Of a DNA stretch of 34,690 nt, positions 1 through 7,830 are shown in pieces; the first letter of the stretch is position 1, and every line of letters starts with the position of its first letter. The notes below the pieces were generated by a model. That model had not been told where the DNA came from. It saw only the letters and a list, made by a program, of their open reading frames with translations, and made no database searches. The stretch is from Ectothiorhodospiraceae bacterium (GTDB lineage Bacteria; Pseudomonadota; Gammaproteobacteria; Nitrococcales; Aquisalimonadaceae), in NCBI GenBank assembly GCA_020831845.1, contig JAFIFV010000143.1:1-34690 (forward strand), in the 5' to 3' direction. The position numbers and the translations under genes were made by a program.

Positions 1-56
1 CCCACCCCCCACCCCCCCCCCCCCCCCCCCCGCCCCCCCCCCCCGCGCCGCCCCCC
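1..56. other. C homopolymer at window edge, probable artefact
   Basis: Nearly every base is C, with a few A and G interruptions. No codon structure, hairpin or motif is visible. It lies at the very start of the window and stops abruptly where normal mixed sequence begins, which is the pattern of a low-quality contig end or polymerase/sequencing slippage rather than a gene. A real C-rich tract cannot be excluded from sequence alone. Confidence 0.6.
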
Positions 57-61
57 TTCGG

Positions 62-160
62 GTGGCCGCCTGCGCCGCTGTGGCCGGCGTTGCTCGTCAG
101 TCATGTAGCGACGGCTACACGTCCCTCCTCGCGTCTTGCCACAGCGGCGCAGGCGGCCAC
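62..160. repeat. Compound palindrome (REP/BIME-like element) upstream of ispD
   Basis: The outer arms are a perfect 23-bp inverted repeat: 62-84 pairs with 138-160. Inside the 53-nt loop is a second perfect hairpin, TGTAGC at 104-109 and GCTACA at 114-119 with loop GACG. The element ends only 6 bp before the ispD ATG. There is no T run, so it is not a simple intrinsic terminator. The layout (long GC-rich outer stem, small inner stem) resembles dispersed intergenic palindromic repeats of high-GC gammaproteobacteria. Its copy number in the genome cannot be seen from here. Confidence 0.75.
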
Positions 161-166
161 TGAGGC

Positions 167-898
167 ATGGCAATACGTTCGAGAAGGTTAGTAACCAACC
201 CCGCCGTCTGGGCGGTGGTTCCCGCGGCCGGCATCGGTCGCCGCATGCAGTCCCGAATTCCGAAACAATACCTGCCCCTGCTGGGACGGCCGGTCATCCA
301 CTGGAGCGTGGAGTCGCTGCTGGCGCATCCACGGGTCAGCGGCTGCGTAGTCGCACTGGGCAGGGACGACCCCTACTGGGCGGAACACGGCGTGCGCAGC
401 GACAAGCCCCTGCATATCGCCACCGGCGGTGCGGAGCGTTTCCAGTCGGTACTGAACTGCCTCGATATGCTGGTGACGCTGGCGGATGAGCGCGCCTGGG
501 TGCTGGTGCATGATGCGGTGCGTCCTTGCCTGACAAGGGAGGAACTGGACCGTCTGCTGGACCAGGCGCTGCAGACACAGCATGGCGGGCTGCTTGCCTA
601 CCCGGTGCGCGATACGCTGAAACGCGAGGGCGAGGAGGGGTTTGTGGCCGGGACGGCGGAACGACGGGGTCTATGGCACGCGATGACACCACAGCTGTTC
701 CCCCTGCACGCCCTGCGGGAAGCCCTGCAAGCGGTACTGGATTCCGGCCATCCGGTCACGGACGAAGCGCAGGCCATGGAGCGGCGCGGCTATCACCCGC
801 TGCTGGTGGAGGGCGAGAGTACCAATCTGAAGATTACACAGCCGGCGGATCTACCGCTGGCCGAGTCCATACTCCGGGCGTTGCGCAGGCAGGAATAA
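167..898 (+). CDS. ispD: 2-C-methyl-D-erythritol 4-phosphate cytidylyltransferase
   Basis: IspD joins MEP to CTP to give CDP-methylerythritol, the third step of the non-mevalonate isoprenoid pathway, in the cytoplasm. The 243-residue product is close to the family's usual ~230-240. It shows the nucleotide-binding start [11 protein letters not shown] (about residues 17-27), the GGAERFQSV segment, [16 protein letters not shown] and the C-terminal NLKIT motif, all expected in order. The chosen ATG gives a short N-terminal extension before the first strand. A clear Shine-Dalgarno is missing because the palindrome at 62-160 ends 6 bp upstream, so a slightly different start is possible. ispF follows after only 2 bp, implying one transcript. 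In many gammaproteobacteria ftsB sits directly upstream; here the palindrome occupies that place and ftsB is not in the window. Confidence 0.96.
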   Translation: MAIRSRRLVTNPAVWAVVPAAGIGRRMQSRIPKQYLPLLGRPVIHWSVESLLAHPRVSGCVVALGRDDPYWAEHGVRSDKPLHIATGGAERFQSVLNCLDMLVTLADERAWVLVHDAVRPCLTREELDRLLDQALQTQHGGLLAYPVRDTLKREGEEGFVAGTAERRGLWHAMTPQLFPLHALREALQAVLDSGHPVTDEAQAMERRGYHPLLVEGESTNLKITQPADLPLAESILRALRRQE

Positions 899-900
899 CC

Positions 901-1386
901 ATGTTTCGTATTGGCCAGGGCATAGATGCGCACCGTTTCCGCGACGGCGGCCGGCTGGTGCTGGGCGGCGTCGAGATCCCGCATGACCGCGGCATCGAGG
1001 CGCACTCCGACGGCGATGCGCTGCTGCATGCCGTCACTGATGCACTACTGGGGGCGATTGCCGCGGGTGACATCGGTCAGCACTTTCCGGATAGCGATCC
1101 GCGCTGGAAGGGCGCGGACAGTCGCGTGTTGCTGCGCGGCGCCATGGAGCTGGTGACCGCGGCCGGTTACCAGCCGGTGAACGTGGATGCCACGATCGTT
1201 GCCCAGGCACCCAAGCTTGCGCCCCATATACTCCGCATGCGCGAAAATCTGGCCGCCGATCTTGACGTGTCGCTGGACCGCGTCAGCGTCAAGGCGACCA
1301 CCACTGAACGCATGGGTTTTACCGGGCGCCAGGAAGGGCTGGCCGCTCAGGCCGTGGTGCTGCTGCAATCGGTTTCCCGTGTCTGA
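901..1386 (+). CDS. ispF: 2-C-methyl-D-erythritol 2,4-cyclodiphosphate synthase
   Basis: IspF cyclises CDP-methylerythritol 2-phosphate to MEcPP with loss of CMP, two steps after IspD in the same pathway. The 161-residue product has the family's full length (about 155-160) and begins with the metal-binding motif GQGIDAHRF (Asp and His ligands). It continues with [16 protein letters not shown] sequence, [18 protein letters not shown], the [12 protein letters not shown] segment and the terminal [20 protein letters not shown] signature. The start is the ATG 2 bp after the ispD stop, preceded by AGGCAGGA. An open frame runs upstream inside ispD but has no homology to the family and is an overlap artefact. 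The 3' end overlaps truD by 8 bp. Confidence 0.97.
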   Translation: MFRIGQGIDAHRFRDGGRLVLGGVEIPHDRGIEAHSDGDALLHAVTDALLGAIAAGDIGQHFPDSDPRWKGADSRVLLRGAMELVTAAGYQPVNVDATIVAQAPKLAPHILRMRENLAADLDVSLDRVSVKATTTERMGFTGRQEGLAAQAVVLLQSVSRV

Positions 1387-2416
1387 CTGGCTGCATCAGG
1401 CCTGGCTGGACTTGCCCTACGCCTGGGGCGGGCCCCCGGTCAGCGGGCGGCTGCGCGTCTCGCCGGAGGACTTCCGGGTAGAGGAGGACCTGGGCTTCGA
1501 GCCCAGTGGTGATGGCGAGCACCTGTTGCTGTATATCCGCAAGACCGGCCTGAATACCGCGCAGGTCAGCAACTGGCTGGCGGACGTGCTGGAGGTGCGC
1601 AAACGGGATGTCACCCGCGCCGGGCTGAAAGACCGTCACGCGGTGACTGACCAGTGGTTCGGCGTGCATCTCCCGGGCCGCGTCGTGACGCTGCCGGTAC
1701 CGCCGGAGGGTATACACATCCTCCGTGCGTCCCGGCACCGTCGCAAGCTGAGGACCGGCACGCTGCGCGGCAACCGATTCGTGATCCGGGTCCGTGAACT
1801 GCAGGGGAATCTGCCGGCACTGGATGCGCACCTGCTCCGGCTGTGCCGCCTCGGCGTGCCCAACTGGTTCGGCGACCAGCGCTTCGGTCGGGACGGCGGC
1901 AATCTGGCTGGTGCGCTGAGGCTGTTCGGCGGCGAGCAGGTGCGTGATCGCCAGCTCAGGGGGATGTATCTGTCAGCGGCACGCAGCCTGCTTTTCAACC
2001 GGGTGCTGGCGGAACGGGTCATGGCCGGCACCTGGAATCAGGCGCTGCCCGGCGATCTGATGACGTTCTCCGGCAGTCGCAGCCTGTTTCCTGCCGATGC
2101 TTCCACTGCCAGCGATGTGCGGCTCCACGCGCTGGACCTGCACCCCACCGGCCCATTGCACGGTATTGATGGAATGACTCCGGCCGGCGGCGTGGAGGAG
2201 CTGGAGCATGGCGTGTTGGAGCAGGCCGCTCAGTTCGCCAGCGGCATCAAGCACTGGCGCATGCGTGCAGAACGCCGGGCCTTGCGAGTGCCGGTGGCCG
2301 ATCTCAGCTGGTGGATGCCGGCGGAGGATACGCTGGAGCTTGGCTTCCGGCTGCCGCCGGGGAGTTATGCCACCGCAGTACTCAGGGAAGTGGTTCAGGT
2401 GCGCAGCAGCACATAG
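1379..2416 (+). CDS. truD: tRNA pseudouridine(13) synthase
   Basis: TruD isomerises uridine 13 of tRNA-Glu to pseudouridine. The product is 345 residues, matching the family (~350). The catalytic motif GLKDRHAVT is at about residues 82-90, with the nucleophilic aspartate at D85. The fold-typical FRVEEDLGF segment lies near residue 32, and the [14 protein letters not shown] region follows in the second half. I chose GTG at 1379 because the protein similarity begins immediately after it; the frame stays open much further upstream, but that is inside ispF. The GTG overlaps the ispF stop by 8 bp, so translation is probably coupled. The 3' end overlaps the convergent Smr gene by 22 bp. The order ispD-ispF-truD ahead of surE is well known in gammaproteobacteria. 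Confidence 0.95.
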   Translation: MSDWLHQAWLDLPYAWGGPPVSGRLRVSPEDFRVEEDLGFEPSGDGEHLLLYIRKTGLNTAQVSNWLADVLEVRKRDVTRAGLKDRHAVTDQWFGVHLPGRVVTLPVPPEGIHILRASRHRRKLRTGTLRGNRFVIRVRELQGNLPALDAHLLRLCRLGVPNWFGDQRFGRDGGNLAGALRLFGGEQVRDRQLRGMYLSAARSLLFNRVLAERVMAGTWNQALPGDLMTFSGSRSLFPADASTASDVRLHALDLHPTGPLHGIDGMTPAGGVEELEHGVLEQAAQFASGIKHWRMRAERRALRVPVADLSWWMPAEDTLELGFRLPPGSYATAVLREVVQVRSST

Positions 2417-2931
2417 ACGGCACCGGTGCCGCCATCCACGGGCCGAGCCGAGGAAAAGGCGATGACGTCGTCCCATTGCCGCAGCCAGCGGTCCACCTTG
2501 GTTTTCAGGACTGGCCCCCGGTTGCTGGAACGATTGCCCTTGCCGTGAATCACGCGCACGCAGCGCAGATGATGATGCCGGCATTCCATCAGGAACGCGC
2601 GCAGGGCCTGATGGGCCACGGCCACCGTCATGCCATGCAGGTCCAGTTCCTCCTGGGGAGGGTACTGGCCGCGCCGGAGTTTGCGCAACACGCGTTTCTG
2701 GACGCCGGGCCGGGCGAACAGCAGTTCCTCGCCTGTTTCCAGCATCTCCGGCTCGATCTCGTGGGTGAGGAGTTCCTCCACCACCCGGGCCTCATCGGCC
2801 AGGGTCTGACGGGGTACCGGCCGTGGCCGCGGCGGGCGCAGGTGGACCCGGTCCTGGCGCAGCGGGGTGACGTCCGCAACGGCCTGGCGGAATAGCGCCA
2901 GCTCATCGTGTTCATCCCGTTCATCGCTCAT
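2395..2931 (-). CDS. Smr-domain protein (SmrA/SmrB-like endonuclease family)
   Basis: A 178-residue protein with a charged, proline-rich N-terminal half (residues 1-90) and a C-terminal Smr domain. The two Smr hallmarks are visible: DLHG at 97-100, followed by an alpha-helical stretch, and HGKG at 129-132. Smr domains bind branched or structured nucleic acids; E. coli SmrB cleaves mRNA between collided ribosomes, and SmrA relatives have DNA nicking activity. The length and layout (N-terminal extension then a single Smr domain) fit the short gammaproteobacterial SmrA/SmrB type, but I cannot separate the two by eye. The ATG is preceded by AGGAGG with 5-bp spacing. It is divergent from surE and its last 22 bp overlap the end of truD. 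Confidence 0.88.
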   Translation of the reverse strand: MSDERDEHDELALFRQAVADVTPLRQDRVHLRPPRPRPVPRQTLADEARVVEELLTHEIEPEMLETGEELLFARPGVQKRVLRKLRRGQYPPQEELDLHGMTVAVAHQALRAFLMECRHHHLRCVRVIHGKGNRSSNRGPVLKTKVDRWLRQWDDVIAFSSARPVDGGTGAVYVLLRT

Positions 2932-3032
2932 CGCCGCCTCCTGACGCTGGCAGGCCCCCTGGCACAGTGGACACGCTCGACCCGAAACTTGTTCAGCAGT
3001 ATTGGTTCGACCTCAGTATACGGAAGTTTCGG

Positions 3033-3062
3033 TTCGTTCACGCGTGGCCGGACCGGTATACT
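3033..3062 (+). promoter_or_regulatory. Candidate sigma-70 promoter of the surE operon
   Basis: The hexamers TTCGTT (3033-3038) and TATACT (3057-3062) are separated by 18 bp. The -10 matches the consensus at 5 of 6 positions, while the -35 is weak. Transcription would begin near 3069, about 40 bp ahead of surE. Immediately upstream lies a 9-bp inverted repeat (CCGAAACTT at 2982-2990 and AAGTTTCGG at 3024-3032) that ends against the -35 and could bind a regulator. This is pattern matching only. Confidence 0.45.
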
Positions 3063-3107
3063 GTGCCCCGCACTCGGCGTCAGACATGAAGAGGTATCCG
3101 ACAGGCC

Positions 3108-3857
3108 ATGCATATACTGGTGAGCAATGATGATGGCTATATGGCCCCGGGCATCCGAAGCCTGGCTGAAGAGATGGCCAGACTGGGTGACATCACCATC
3201 GTTGCTCCGGACCGGGACCGCAGCGGCGCGAGCAATTCGCTGACGCTGGACCTGCCCATCCGGGCCGTGGAGGTGGAGGACAGGGTTTACCGGGTCGAGG
3301 GCACGCCCACGGACTGCGTGCACCTGGCGGTCACCGGGCTGCTGCGGGATGAGCCCGACATGGTAGTCTCCGGCATCAACGCCGGCGCCAACATGGGGGA
3401 CGACATCCTGTACAGCGGTACCGTGGCGGCGGCCACCGAGGGGCGCTTCCTCGGGCTGCCGGCGGTCGCCATCTCCATTGCATCCCACAAGCCGCGCCAC
3501 TTCGCCACCGCCGCCCGTGCAGCGGCCATGCTGGTGCAGCGGCTGCTGAAGGATCCGCTGCCGGCGGATACCATCCTCAACGTCAATCTTCCGGACCTGC
3601 CCTGGGACGAACTGCAGGGTTTCCAGGCGACACGGCTGGGCCGTCGCCACCGGGCAGAGGGCGTGGTCAAGGATTTCGACCCCCGGCAGCGGCCGATCTA
3701 CTGGATCGGTCCCCCAGGGTCCGAGGAGGATGCGGGGGAGGGGACGGATTTCTATGCCGTGCGTAACGGGTACGTGTCGGTAACGCCCATTCAGGTGGAC
3801 CTCACGCGTTACCAGGCGCTGGACAAGGTGGCCGGTTGGGTGGCGGGGTTGTCATGA
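3108..3857 (+). CDS. surE: 5'/3'-nucleotidase, exopolyphosphatase SurE
   Basis: SurE is a metal-dependent phosphatase that removes phosphate from nucleoside 5'- and 3'-monophosphates and short polyphosphate, and is linked to stationary-phase survival. The 249-residue product has the expected length. The metal and active-site residues are present: D8 and D9 in SNDDG, S39 in DRSGASNS, and N91 in [12 protein letters not shown]. The [11 protein letters not shown] segment follows at about 102-112. The ATG opens [10 protein letters not shown], exactly where the family starts; the ribosome site is weak, with GAAGAGG lying too far upstream. The stop overlaps the pcm start (ATGA), as in the conserved surE-pcm-(yqaA)-nlpD-rpoS cluster. 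Confidence 0.97.
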   Translation: MHILVSNDDGYMAPGIRSLAEEMARLGDITIVAPDRDRSGASNSLTLDLPIRAVEVEDRVYRVEGTPTDCVHLAVTGLLRDEPDMVVSGINAGANMGDDILYSGTVAAATEGRFLGLPAVAISIASHKPRHFATAARAAAMLVQRLLKDPLPADTILNVNLPDLPWDELQGFQATRLGRRHRAEGVVKDFDPRQRPIYWIGPPGSEEDAGEGTDFYAVRNGYVSVTPIQVDLTRYQALDKVAGWVAGLS

Positions 3858-4522
3858 TCGAGGAGCATCTGCGCCGCGGTATCGGCATGACCTCGCAGCG
3901 GACGCGGGAACGCCTGATCCAGCGTCTTCGCGACGTGCGCGGTATCAAGGATGAATCCGTGCTCGAAGCCATGCGGATCACGCCGCGCCACCTGTTCGTG
4001 GATGAGGCGCTCGCCAGCAGGGCCTACGACGACACCGCCTTGCCCATCGGCCAGGGGCAGACCATTTCCCAGCCCTACGTGGTTGCCAGAATGACCGAGG
4101 CGCTGCTGGCCGACGGCGTACCCGAGCGCGTGCTGGAGATCGGCACTGGTTCCGGGTACCAGGCCGCCATTCTCGCCCAGCTCGTGCCGGAGGTGTACAC
4201 GGTGGAGCGGATTGGAGTGCTGGCGCGGCAGGCTCGGCAGCGGTTCCGTGATCTGAGGCTGAACAACATCCGCCTGCGACTGGGTGACGGCTACGAAGGA
4301 TGGGCCGATCACGGCCCTTTCCAGGCGATCCTGCTGACCGCTGCCCCGGCCCGCCTGCCGGAGGAACTGACCCGTCAACTGGCCGAGGGCGGTCGGCTGG
4401 TCGCACCCGTAGGTGGGCGTGAGGGACAACAATTACTGCTCTACCGACTTCGTAACGGGGAGCTGGAAAAGGAAGTGCTGGATTACGTGAGCTTTGTGCC
4501 GATGCTGGGTGGAACCGAATGA
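3854..4522 (+). CDS. pcm: Protein-L-isoaspartate O-methyltransferase
   Basis: Pcm methylates isoaspartyl residues in aged proteins using S-adenosylmethionine, which starts their repair. The 222-residue product has the family motifs in order: [11 protein letters not shown] (about 64-74), the SAM-binding loop EIGTGSGYQ (95-103), the acidic VERIG region, and a downstream AILLTAAP strand. The start is the ATG overlapping the surE stop by four bases (ATGA); a longer open frame upstream lies inside surE. Usual length is ~208-215, so this has a modest N-terminal extension before the [11 protein letters not shown] helix; an internal ATG at GMTSQ could be an alternative start. The stop again overlaps the next gene (ATGA). 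Confidence 0.96.
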   Translation: MIEEHLRRGIGMTSQRTRERLIQRLRDVRGIKDESVLEAMRITPRHLFVDEALASRAYDDTALPIGQGQTISQPYVVARMTEALLADGVPERVLEIGTGSGYQAAILAQLVPEVYTVERIGVLARQARQRFRDLRLNNIRLRLGDGYEGWADHGPFQAILLTAAPARLPEELTRQLAEGGRLVAPVGGREGQQLLLYRLRNGELEKEVLDYVSFVPMLGGTE

Positions 4523-5100
4523 TCCGGGTGTTTTCCAATCTCTACGACCGGGTCCTCCATTGGTCCGCCCATCGCCATGCCCCCCGTTACCTGGCCGTGT
4601 TGAGTTTCGCCGAGTCCTCATTCTTTCCCATTCCGCCGGATGTGATGCTGGCGCCCATGTCACTGGCGCAGCCCCGTCGGGCCCTGTATTTCGCGCTGCT
4701 GACCACGGTGGCCTCGGTGCTTGGGGGCGTGCTGGGATATGTGCTCGGCTATTTCGCCATGGAACTGGTGGAGCCGTTGATTGTCTCCGCCGGACAGCAG
4801 GAGGCACTGGACCATGCCCGCGAGTGGTTCCTGGCGTACGGCTTCTGGGTCGTGCTGCTGGCGGGATTCTCGCCGATTCCCTACAAGGTCTTCACCATTG
4901 CGGCGGGTGGCATGGCTCTGCCGCTGCTGCCGTTCGTGCTGGCGTCGTTCCTGGGGCGCGGTGCGCGGTTTTTCCTGGTGGCGTTGCTGATGGGGTGGGG
5001 CGGTCCGCGGCTGGAGCCTTATCTGAAGCCCTATATCGACTGGATGGGCTGGGCTTCCGTGGTATTGCTGGTCGTGCTGTACTTTGTTTTCGTGCATTGA
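4519..5100 (+). CDS. YqaA-family inner-membrane protein (DedA/VTT-like)
   Basis: A 193-residue integral membrane protein of the YqaA type, a relative of the DedA/SNARE-associated (VTT) family. Features seen are the [16 protein letters not shown] motif near residue 32, a glycine-rich membrane segment ([13 protein letters not shown]), the [15 protein letters not shown] motif near 115, and a hydrophobic C-terminal segment. About four to five membrane spans are apparent. The paired 'PIP' motifs flanking re-entrant segments are typical of this superfamily, whose DedA members act in envelope lipid (undecaprenyl phosphate) recycling; the role of YqaA itself is not established. It starts within the pcm stop (ATGA), and lies between pcm and nlpD as in many Chromatiales and Pseudomonadales genomes. 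Confidence 0.9.
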   Translation: MIRVFSNLYDRVLHWSAHRHAPRYLAVLSFAESSFFPIPPDVMLAPMSLAQPRRALYFALLTTVASVLGGVLGYVLGYFAMELVEPLIVSAGQQEALDHAREWFLAYGFWVVLLAGFSPIPYKVFTIAAGGMALPLLPFVLASFLGRGARFFLVALLMGWGGPRLEPYLKPYIDWMGWASVVLLVVLYFVFVH

Positions 5101-5113
5101 AGAAGTGCTCATC

Positions 5114-5137
5114 CATTCCCGCGCTCGCGCTGGAATG
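5114..5137. repeat. Small hairpin between yqaA and nlpD
   Basis: CATTCC (5114-5119) pairs with GGAATG (5132-5137), and an inner GCGC/GCGC pairing extends the stem with one mismatch. There is no T run on either side, so it is not a convincing terminator. It may be an intergenic repeat or an RNA-stability element within the surE-nlpD transcript. Confidence 0.4.
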
Positions 5138-5191
5138 AATCAGCGTTTTCCGAACAAACCCGGCGCCGCTCATCGACGGGATTAGAGAGCG

Positions 5192-5971
5192 ATGGAATCG
5201 CGGAACAGTCCACTGCTTATAGCCTTGCTGCTGATGGTGCTACTGCTTGCCGGTTGCGCGGGGGACACCTATGCGCCGGTTTCCGATCGCGGCGGTCGCG
5301 CCGGAGGCCAGGCAAGCGGCGGCACGTACGAAGTGGTGCGGGGCGATACGCTGTACTCCATCGCATTCCGTTTCGGCATTGATCATCGGGACCTGGCCAA
5401 CTGGAACAGCATCACCTCGCCATTCATCATCTATCCTGGTCAGACACTGCGCCTTAGCCAGCCCGCGGGCGGCGCCGTGGCTCGTGCTCCTTCCGGCAGC
5501 CGGCCCAGCCAGCCGTCATCGCAGCAGCAGTCGTCCCGTTCTTCCGCCAGTGCTCCGCGGCAGGCGCCGTCCCCACCCCGGTCCTCCAGCAATGCCTCCA
5601 GCAGTCCGCCTTCCTCCTGGGCGTGGCCGGTGGAAGGTGAAGTCATCAAGAAGTTCACCCGAGACGACGACGGCAAGCAGGGGATCAACATCGCCGGTCG
5701 CGAAGGGGAGAGCGTCAAGGCCGCCGCCGCGGGCCGAGTGGTCTACAGCGGCAGCGGCCTGGTGGGCTACGGCAATCTGATCATCATCAAGCACGACGGC
5801 GACTACCTCACCGCCTATGGCTACAACAGCCAGCTACTGGTGCGGGAGGGGGAAGACGTCCAGCGCGGGCAATCCATCGCCCGTATGGGCAACAGTGGAG
5901 GTCGCCCCATGCTTCATTTCGAGTTGCGTCGTGACGGTTCGCCGGTGGACCCGCTGCAGTATCTTCCCTGA
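5192..5971 (+). CDS. nlpD: Lipoprotein NlpD, LysM plus degenerate LytM domain
   Basis: NlpD is an outer-membrane lipoprotein that activates the amidase AmiC during cell separation. The 259-residue precursor has a hydrophobic signal ending in lipobox LAGC with the lipidated cysteine at C22. A LysM peptidoglycan-binding domain follows at about 44-88, then a Ser/Pro/Gln linker (92-142), and a LytM/M23 domain at 143-257. The LytM zinc ligands are lost: the usual HxGxD is QGIN (163-166), and the final HxH has become MLH (240-242). This fits an activator and not an endopeptidase. The start has GAGAG upstream. rpoS follows after 234 bp; in other gammaproteobacteria an rpoS promoter lies inside nlpD, and one may here too. 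Confidence 0.95.
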   Translation: MESRNSPLLIALLLMVLLLAGCAGDTYAPVSDRGGRAGGQASGGTYEVVRGDTLYSIAFRFGIDHRDLANWNSITSPFIIYPGQTLRLSQPAGGAVARAPSGSRPSQPSSQQQSSRSSASAPRQAPSPPRSSSNASSSPPSSWAWPVEGEVIKKFTRDDDGKQGINIAGREGESVKAAAAGRVVYSGSGLVGYGNLIIIKHDGDYLTAYGYNSQLLVREGEDVQRGQSIARMGNSGGRPMLHFELRRDGSPVDPLQYLP

Positions 5972-6074
5972 ATTCAGGCACTCGCGCGGCGCTTCACGGT
6001 TCGGCCTGAACTCCCTGGTCAAGAGAGCTCCAATAGGGTTGTACAAAAGTTATGCGTGCCGATGCTTCAAGCAG

Positions 6075-6103
6075 TTGCACCCTATTTCCCAGAAGCATAT
6101 ATT
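6075..6103 (+). promoter_or_regulatory. Candidate sigma-70 promoter in the nlpD-rpoS gap
   Basis: TTGCAC (6075-6080) and TATATT (6098-6103) are separated by an ideal 17 bp; the -10 matches 5 of 6 positions. The transcript would begin near 6110 with a leader of about 95 nt to the rpoS ATG. The leader holds a short stem, CAGCC (6123-6127) with GGCTG (6132-6136). Similar leaders elsewhere are targets of regulatory RNAs, but no such pairing can be shown here. Confidence 0.45.
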
Positions 6104-6205
6104 GGCTGAGGAGGAGCCCGAACAGCCGAACGGCTGACACGTATGACCGTCGTCCGATACGGACTTAAGCGAGCGTCCCGCATCGGGCAACAGGGAGGGG
6201 ACACG

Positions 6206-7210
6206 ATGCCGAAAAAACGTCAAGCTCAGGCGGAGCTGGTAATCACGGATGAAGCCGAGGTGAGTGAAGAGGCGTTTCAGTCAACTCCGGAACAGGAGCT
6301 GGAGCTGGATTCCGATCAGGTCTCCGCCGAGGCAGTGGAGGAAGAGATCCAGTTTGCCCCTGGCGAGTACAGCGGTCCCAGTCTCGATGCTACCCAGCTC
6401 TATCTCAATGAGATCGGTTTTTCTCCGCTGCTGACGGCCCAGGAGGAAGTGTATTACTCCCGGCTGGCCCAGCGCGGTTGCGAGGCGTCGCGACGGCGCA
6501 TGATCGAAAGCAATCTGCGTCTGGTGGTCAAGATTGCGCGCCGCTACATGAACCGGGGCCTGGCGTTTCTGGATCTGATCGAGGAGGGCAACCTCGGGCT
6601 GATCAGGGCGGTGGAGAAGTTCGACCCTGAGCGCGGTTTCCGCTTTTCCACCTATGCCACCTGGTGGATTCGTCAGACCATTGAACGGGCCATCATGAAC
6701 CAGACCCGGACTATCCGGCTGCCGATCCATGTCATCAAGGAGATCAACCAGTATCTCCGCGCCGCCCGCAAGCTGACCCAGACCCTGGACCACGAACCCA
6801 GTGCCGAGGAGATCGCCAGAATGCTGGACCGTCCGCTGGAGGACGTGCAGCGGATGATGGGGTTGAACGAGGGCACCACGTCGGTGGATACCCCGATCGG
6901 CAAGGATGCGGACCGGGTGTTGCTGGATGCCATCCCGGACGAGAACAACCCCGACCCCTCCGTGCTCCTGCAGGACGGCGACGTGCTAAGCCATCTGGAT
7001 GCCTGGCTGGACGAGCTGTCGGATAAGCAGAGGGCTGTGGTGGAGCGCCGCTTCGGCCTGCATGGCCACGACCGCGCGACACTGGAAGAGGTCGGGAACG
7101 AGATCGGCGTGACCCGTGAGCGGGTCCGTCAGATCCAGATCGATGCGTTGAAGAAGCTGCGCGAGATCATGGAGCGGGCCGGTTTCTCCCAGGATGCGGT
7201 GTTCGGCTAG
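6206..7210 (+). CDS. rpoS: RNA polymerase sigma factor RpoS (sigma-38)
   Basis: RpoS directs RNA polymerase to general stress and stationary-phase promoters. The 334-residue product is almost the same length as E. coli RpoS (330). An acidic N-terminus (1-55) leads into region 1.2 ([11 protein letters not shown], 61-71), region 2 with [12 protein letters not shown] and the -10 binding [18 protein letters not shown] (146-163), region 3, and the region 4 helix-turn-helix ([20 protein letters not shown], 292-311). I chose ATG 6206 because GGGAGGGG lies just upstream and the product then matches family length; an in-frame ATG at 6143 would add 21 unrelated residues. It closes the surE-nlpD-rpoS cluster and is followed by a strong terminator. 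Confidence 0.97.
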   Translation: MPKKRQAQAELVITDEAEVSEEAFQSTPEQELELDSDQVSAEAVEEEIQFAPGEYSGPSLDATQLYLNEIGFSPLLTAQEEVYYSRLAQRGCEASRRRMIESNLRLVVKIARRYMNRGLAFLDLIEEGNLGLIRAVEKFDPERGFRFSTYATWWIRQTIERAIMNQTRTIRLPIHVIKEINQYLRAARKLTQTLDHEPSAEEIARMLDRPLEDVQRMMGLNEGTTSVDTPIGKDADRVLLDAIPDENNPDPSVLLQDGDVLSHLDAWLDELSDKQRAVVERRFGLHGHDRATLEEVGNEIGVTRERVRQIQIDALKKLREIMERAGFSQDAVFG

Positions 7211-7235
7211 ACAGCCCACGGATGCCTGCCCCGGG

Positions 7236-7273
7236 GGCCTCCGGCACTGCCATGCCGGGGGCCTTTGCTTTTT
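7236..7273 (+). terminator. Rho-independent terminator after rpoS
   Basis: An 11-bp GC-rich stem (7236-7246 with 7253-7263, one G-U pair, loop of 6) is followed by TTTGCTTTTTG. It starts 26 bp after the rpoS stop and 19 bp before the end of the convergent DUF498 gene. No T run exists on the other strand, so it serves mainly rpoS. Confidence 0.85.
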
Positions 7274-7281
7274 GCGGTGTG

Positions 7282-7665
7282 TCAGTCCCGTTCCTGGATC
7301 ATGAACAACGCGGCCACCACACGGCGGTCTTCGGCAATCAGCACATTGTAAGTGCGGCATGCGGCTTCGGTGGTCATGGCTTCGATACCGATGCCGGCCT
7401 GCACAGCCCGCACCATCAGCGCCCGATCGGGAAAATGTTGCCGCTCGCCGGTGCCGATCAGGACGATTTCGGGGGCAAGCTCCAGCAGGGCATCCAGGTC
7501 GGCGACGCCGAGTTCGGCCGGGCTGCTGGGGTTCCAGTCTGTCCACAGCGTGTCCCGCGCGACCACCGTGGTGCCGGTGCAGACCTGGTCGTTGACGATC
7601 ACCTGGCCTACCCCATAGCTGCGGATCCGGTTCGCCTCTCCGGTATTTTCCATCGTCAGTTGCAT
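7282..7665 (-). CDS. Mth938/DUF498-domain protein
   Basis: A 127-residue protein of the Mth938-like fold (PF04430, DUF498), the family that includes mitochondrial NDUFAF3. Typical marks are an N-terminal [14 protein letters not shown], a TLWTDWNP segment, a central [13 protein letters not shown] strand-turn, then [30 protein letters not shown] near the end (split here as two motifs: [13 protein letters not shown] and TYNVL..EDRRV). The bacterial function is not known. I chose the ATG of MQLTMENTG (GGGACA upstream); the same frame remains open far into alaC on the other strand, which is a coding shadow. It is convergent with rpoS and divergent from alaC. Confidence 0.88.
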   Translation of the reverse strand: MQLTMENTGEANRIRSYGVGQVIVNDQVCTGTTVVARDTLWTDWNPSSPAELGVADLDALLELAPEIVLIGTGERQHFPDRALMVRAVQAGIGIEAMTTEAACRTYNVLIAEDRRVVAALFMIQERD

Positions 7666-7771
7666 GGTGTGTGTCCCATTCGGTTGGCGATTGCTGATCA
7701 CAGTCTGCCCGCACCGGCGGGCCGGTCGCAAGGTGGTGTGCGGCCGGTGGGGCATTCTACGCGAAATGCAG

Positions 7772-7777
7772 TACAAT
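7772..7777 (+). promoter_or_regulatory. Candidate -10 element for the alaC-hom unit
   Basis: TACAAT matches the sigma-70 -10 consensus at 5 of 6 positions, 54 bp ahead of the alaC ATG in the 165-bp gap shared with the divergent DUF498 gene. No good -35 lies 16-18 bp upstream, so it may need an activator. The leader contains a CCGATC...GATCGG inverted repeat. Confidence 0.35.
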
Positions 7778-7830
7778 GCGCGGCTTACGGCCGATCGGCT
7801 CCACCGCTGATCGGGTCTGCGTCCAGCTCC

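Noticed and set aside
1..56. C tract as a phase-variable or G-quadruplex element
   Set aside because: It is at the window edge, almost pure C for over 50 bases, and linked to no gene; an assembly or sequencing artefact is simpler.
526..900. In-frame extension upstream of ispF
   Set aside because: It overlaps ispD in another frame and has no IspF-family similarity.
5520..5620. Ser/Gln/Pro-rich tract in nlpD as a tandem repeat or CRISPR-like array
   Set aside because: Codons vary and no unit repeats; it is the normal flexible linker between LysM and LytM domains.
7222..7830. 600-bp in-frame extension upstream of alaC
   Set aside because: It runs across the terminator and the minus-strand DUF498 gene; similarity to AlaC starts only at 7831.
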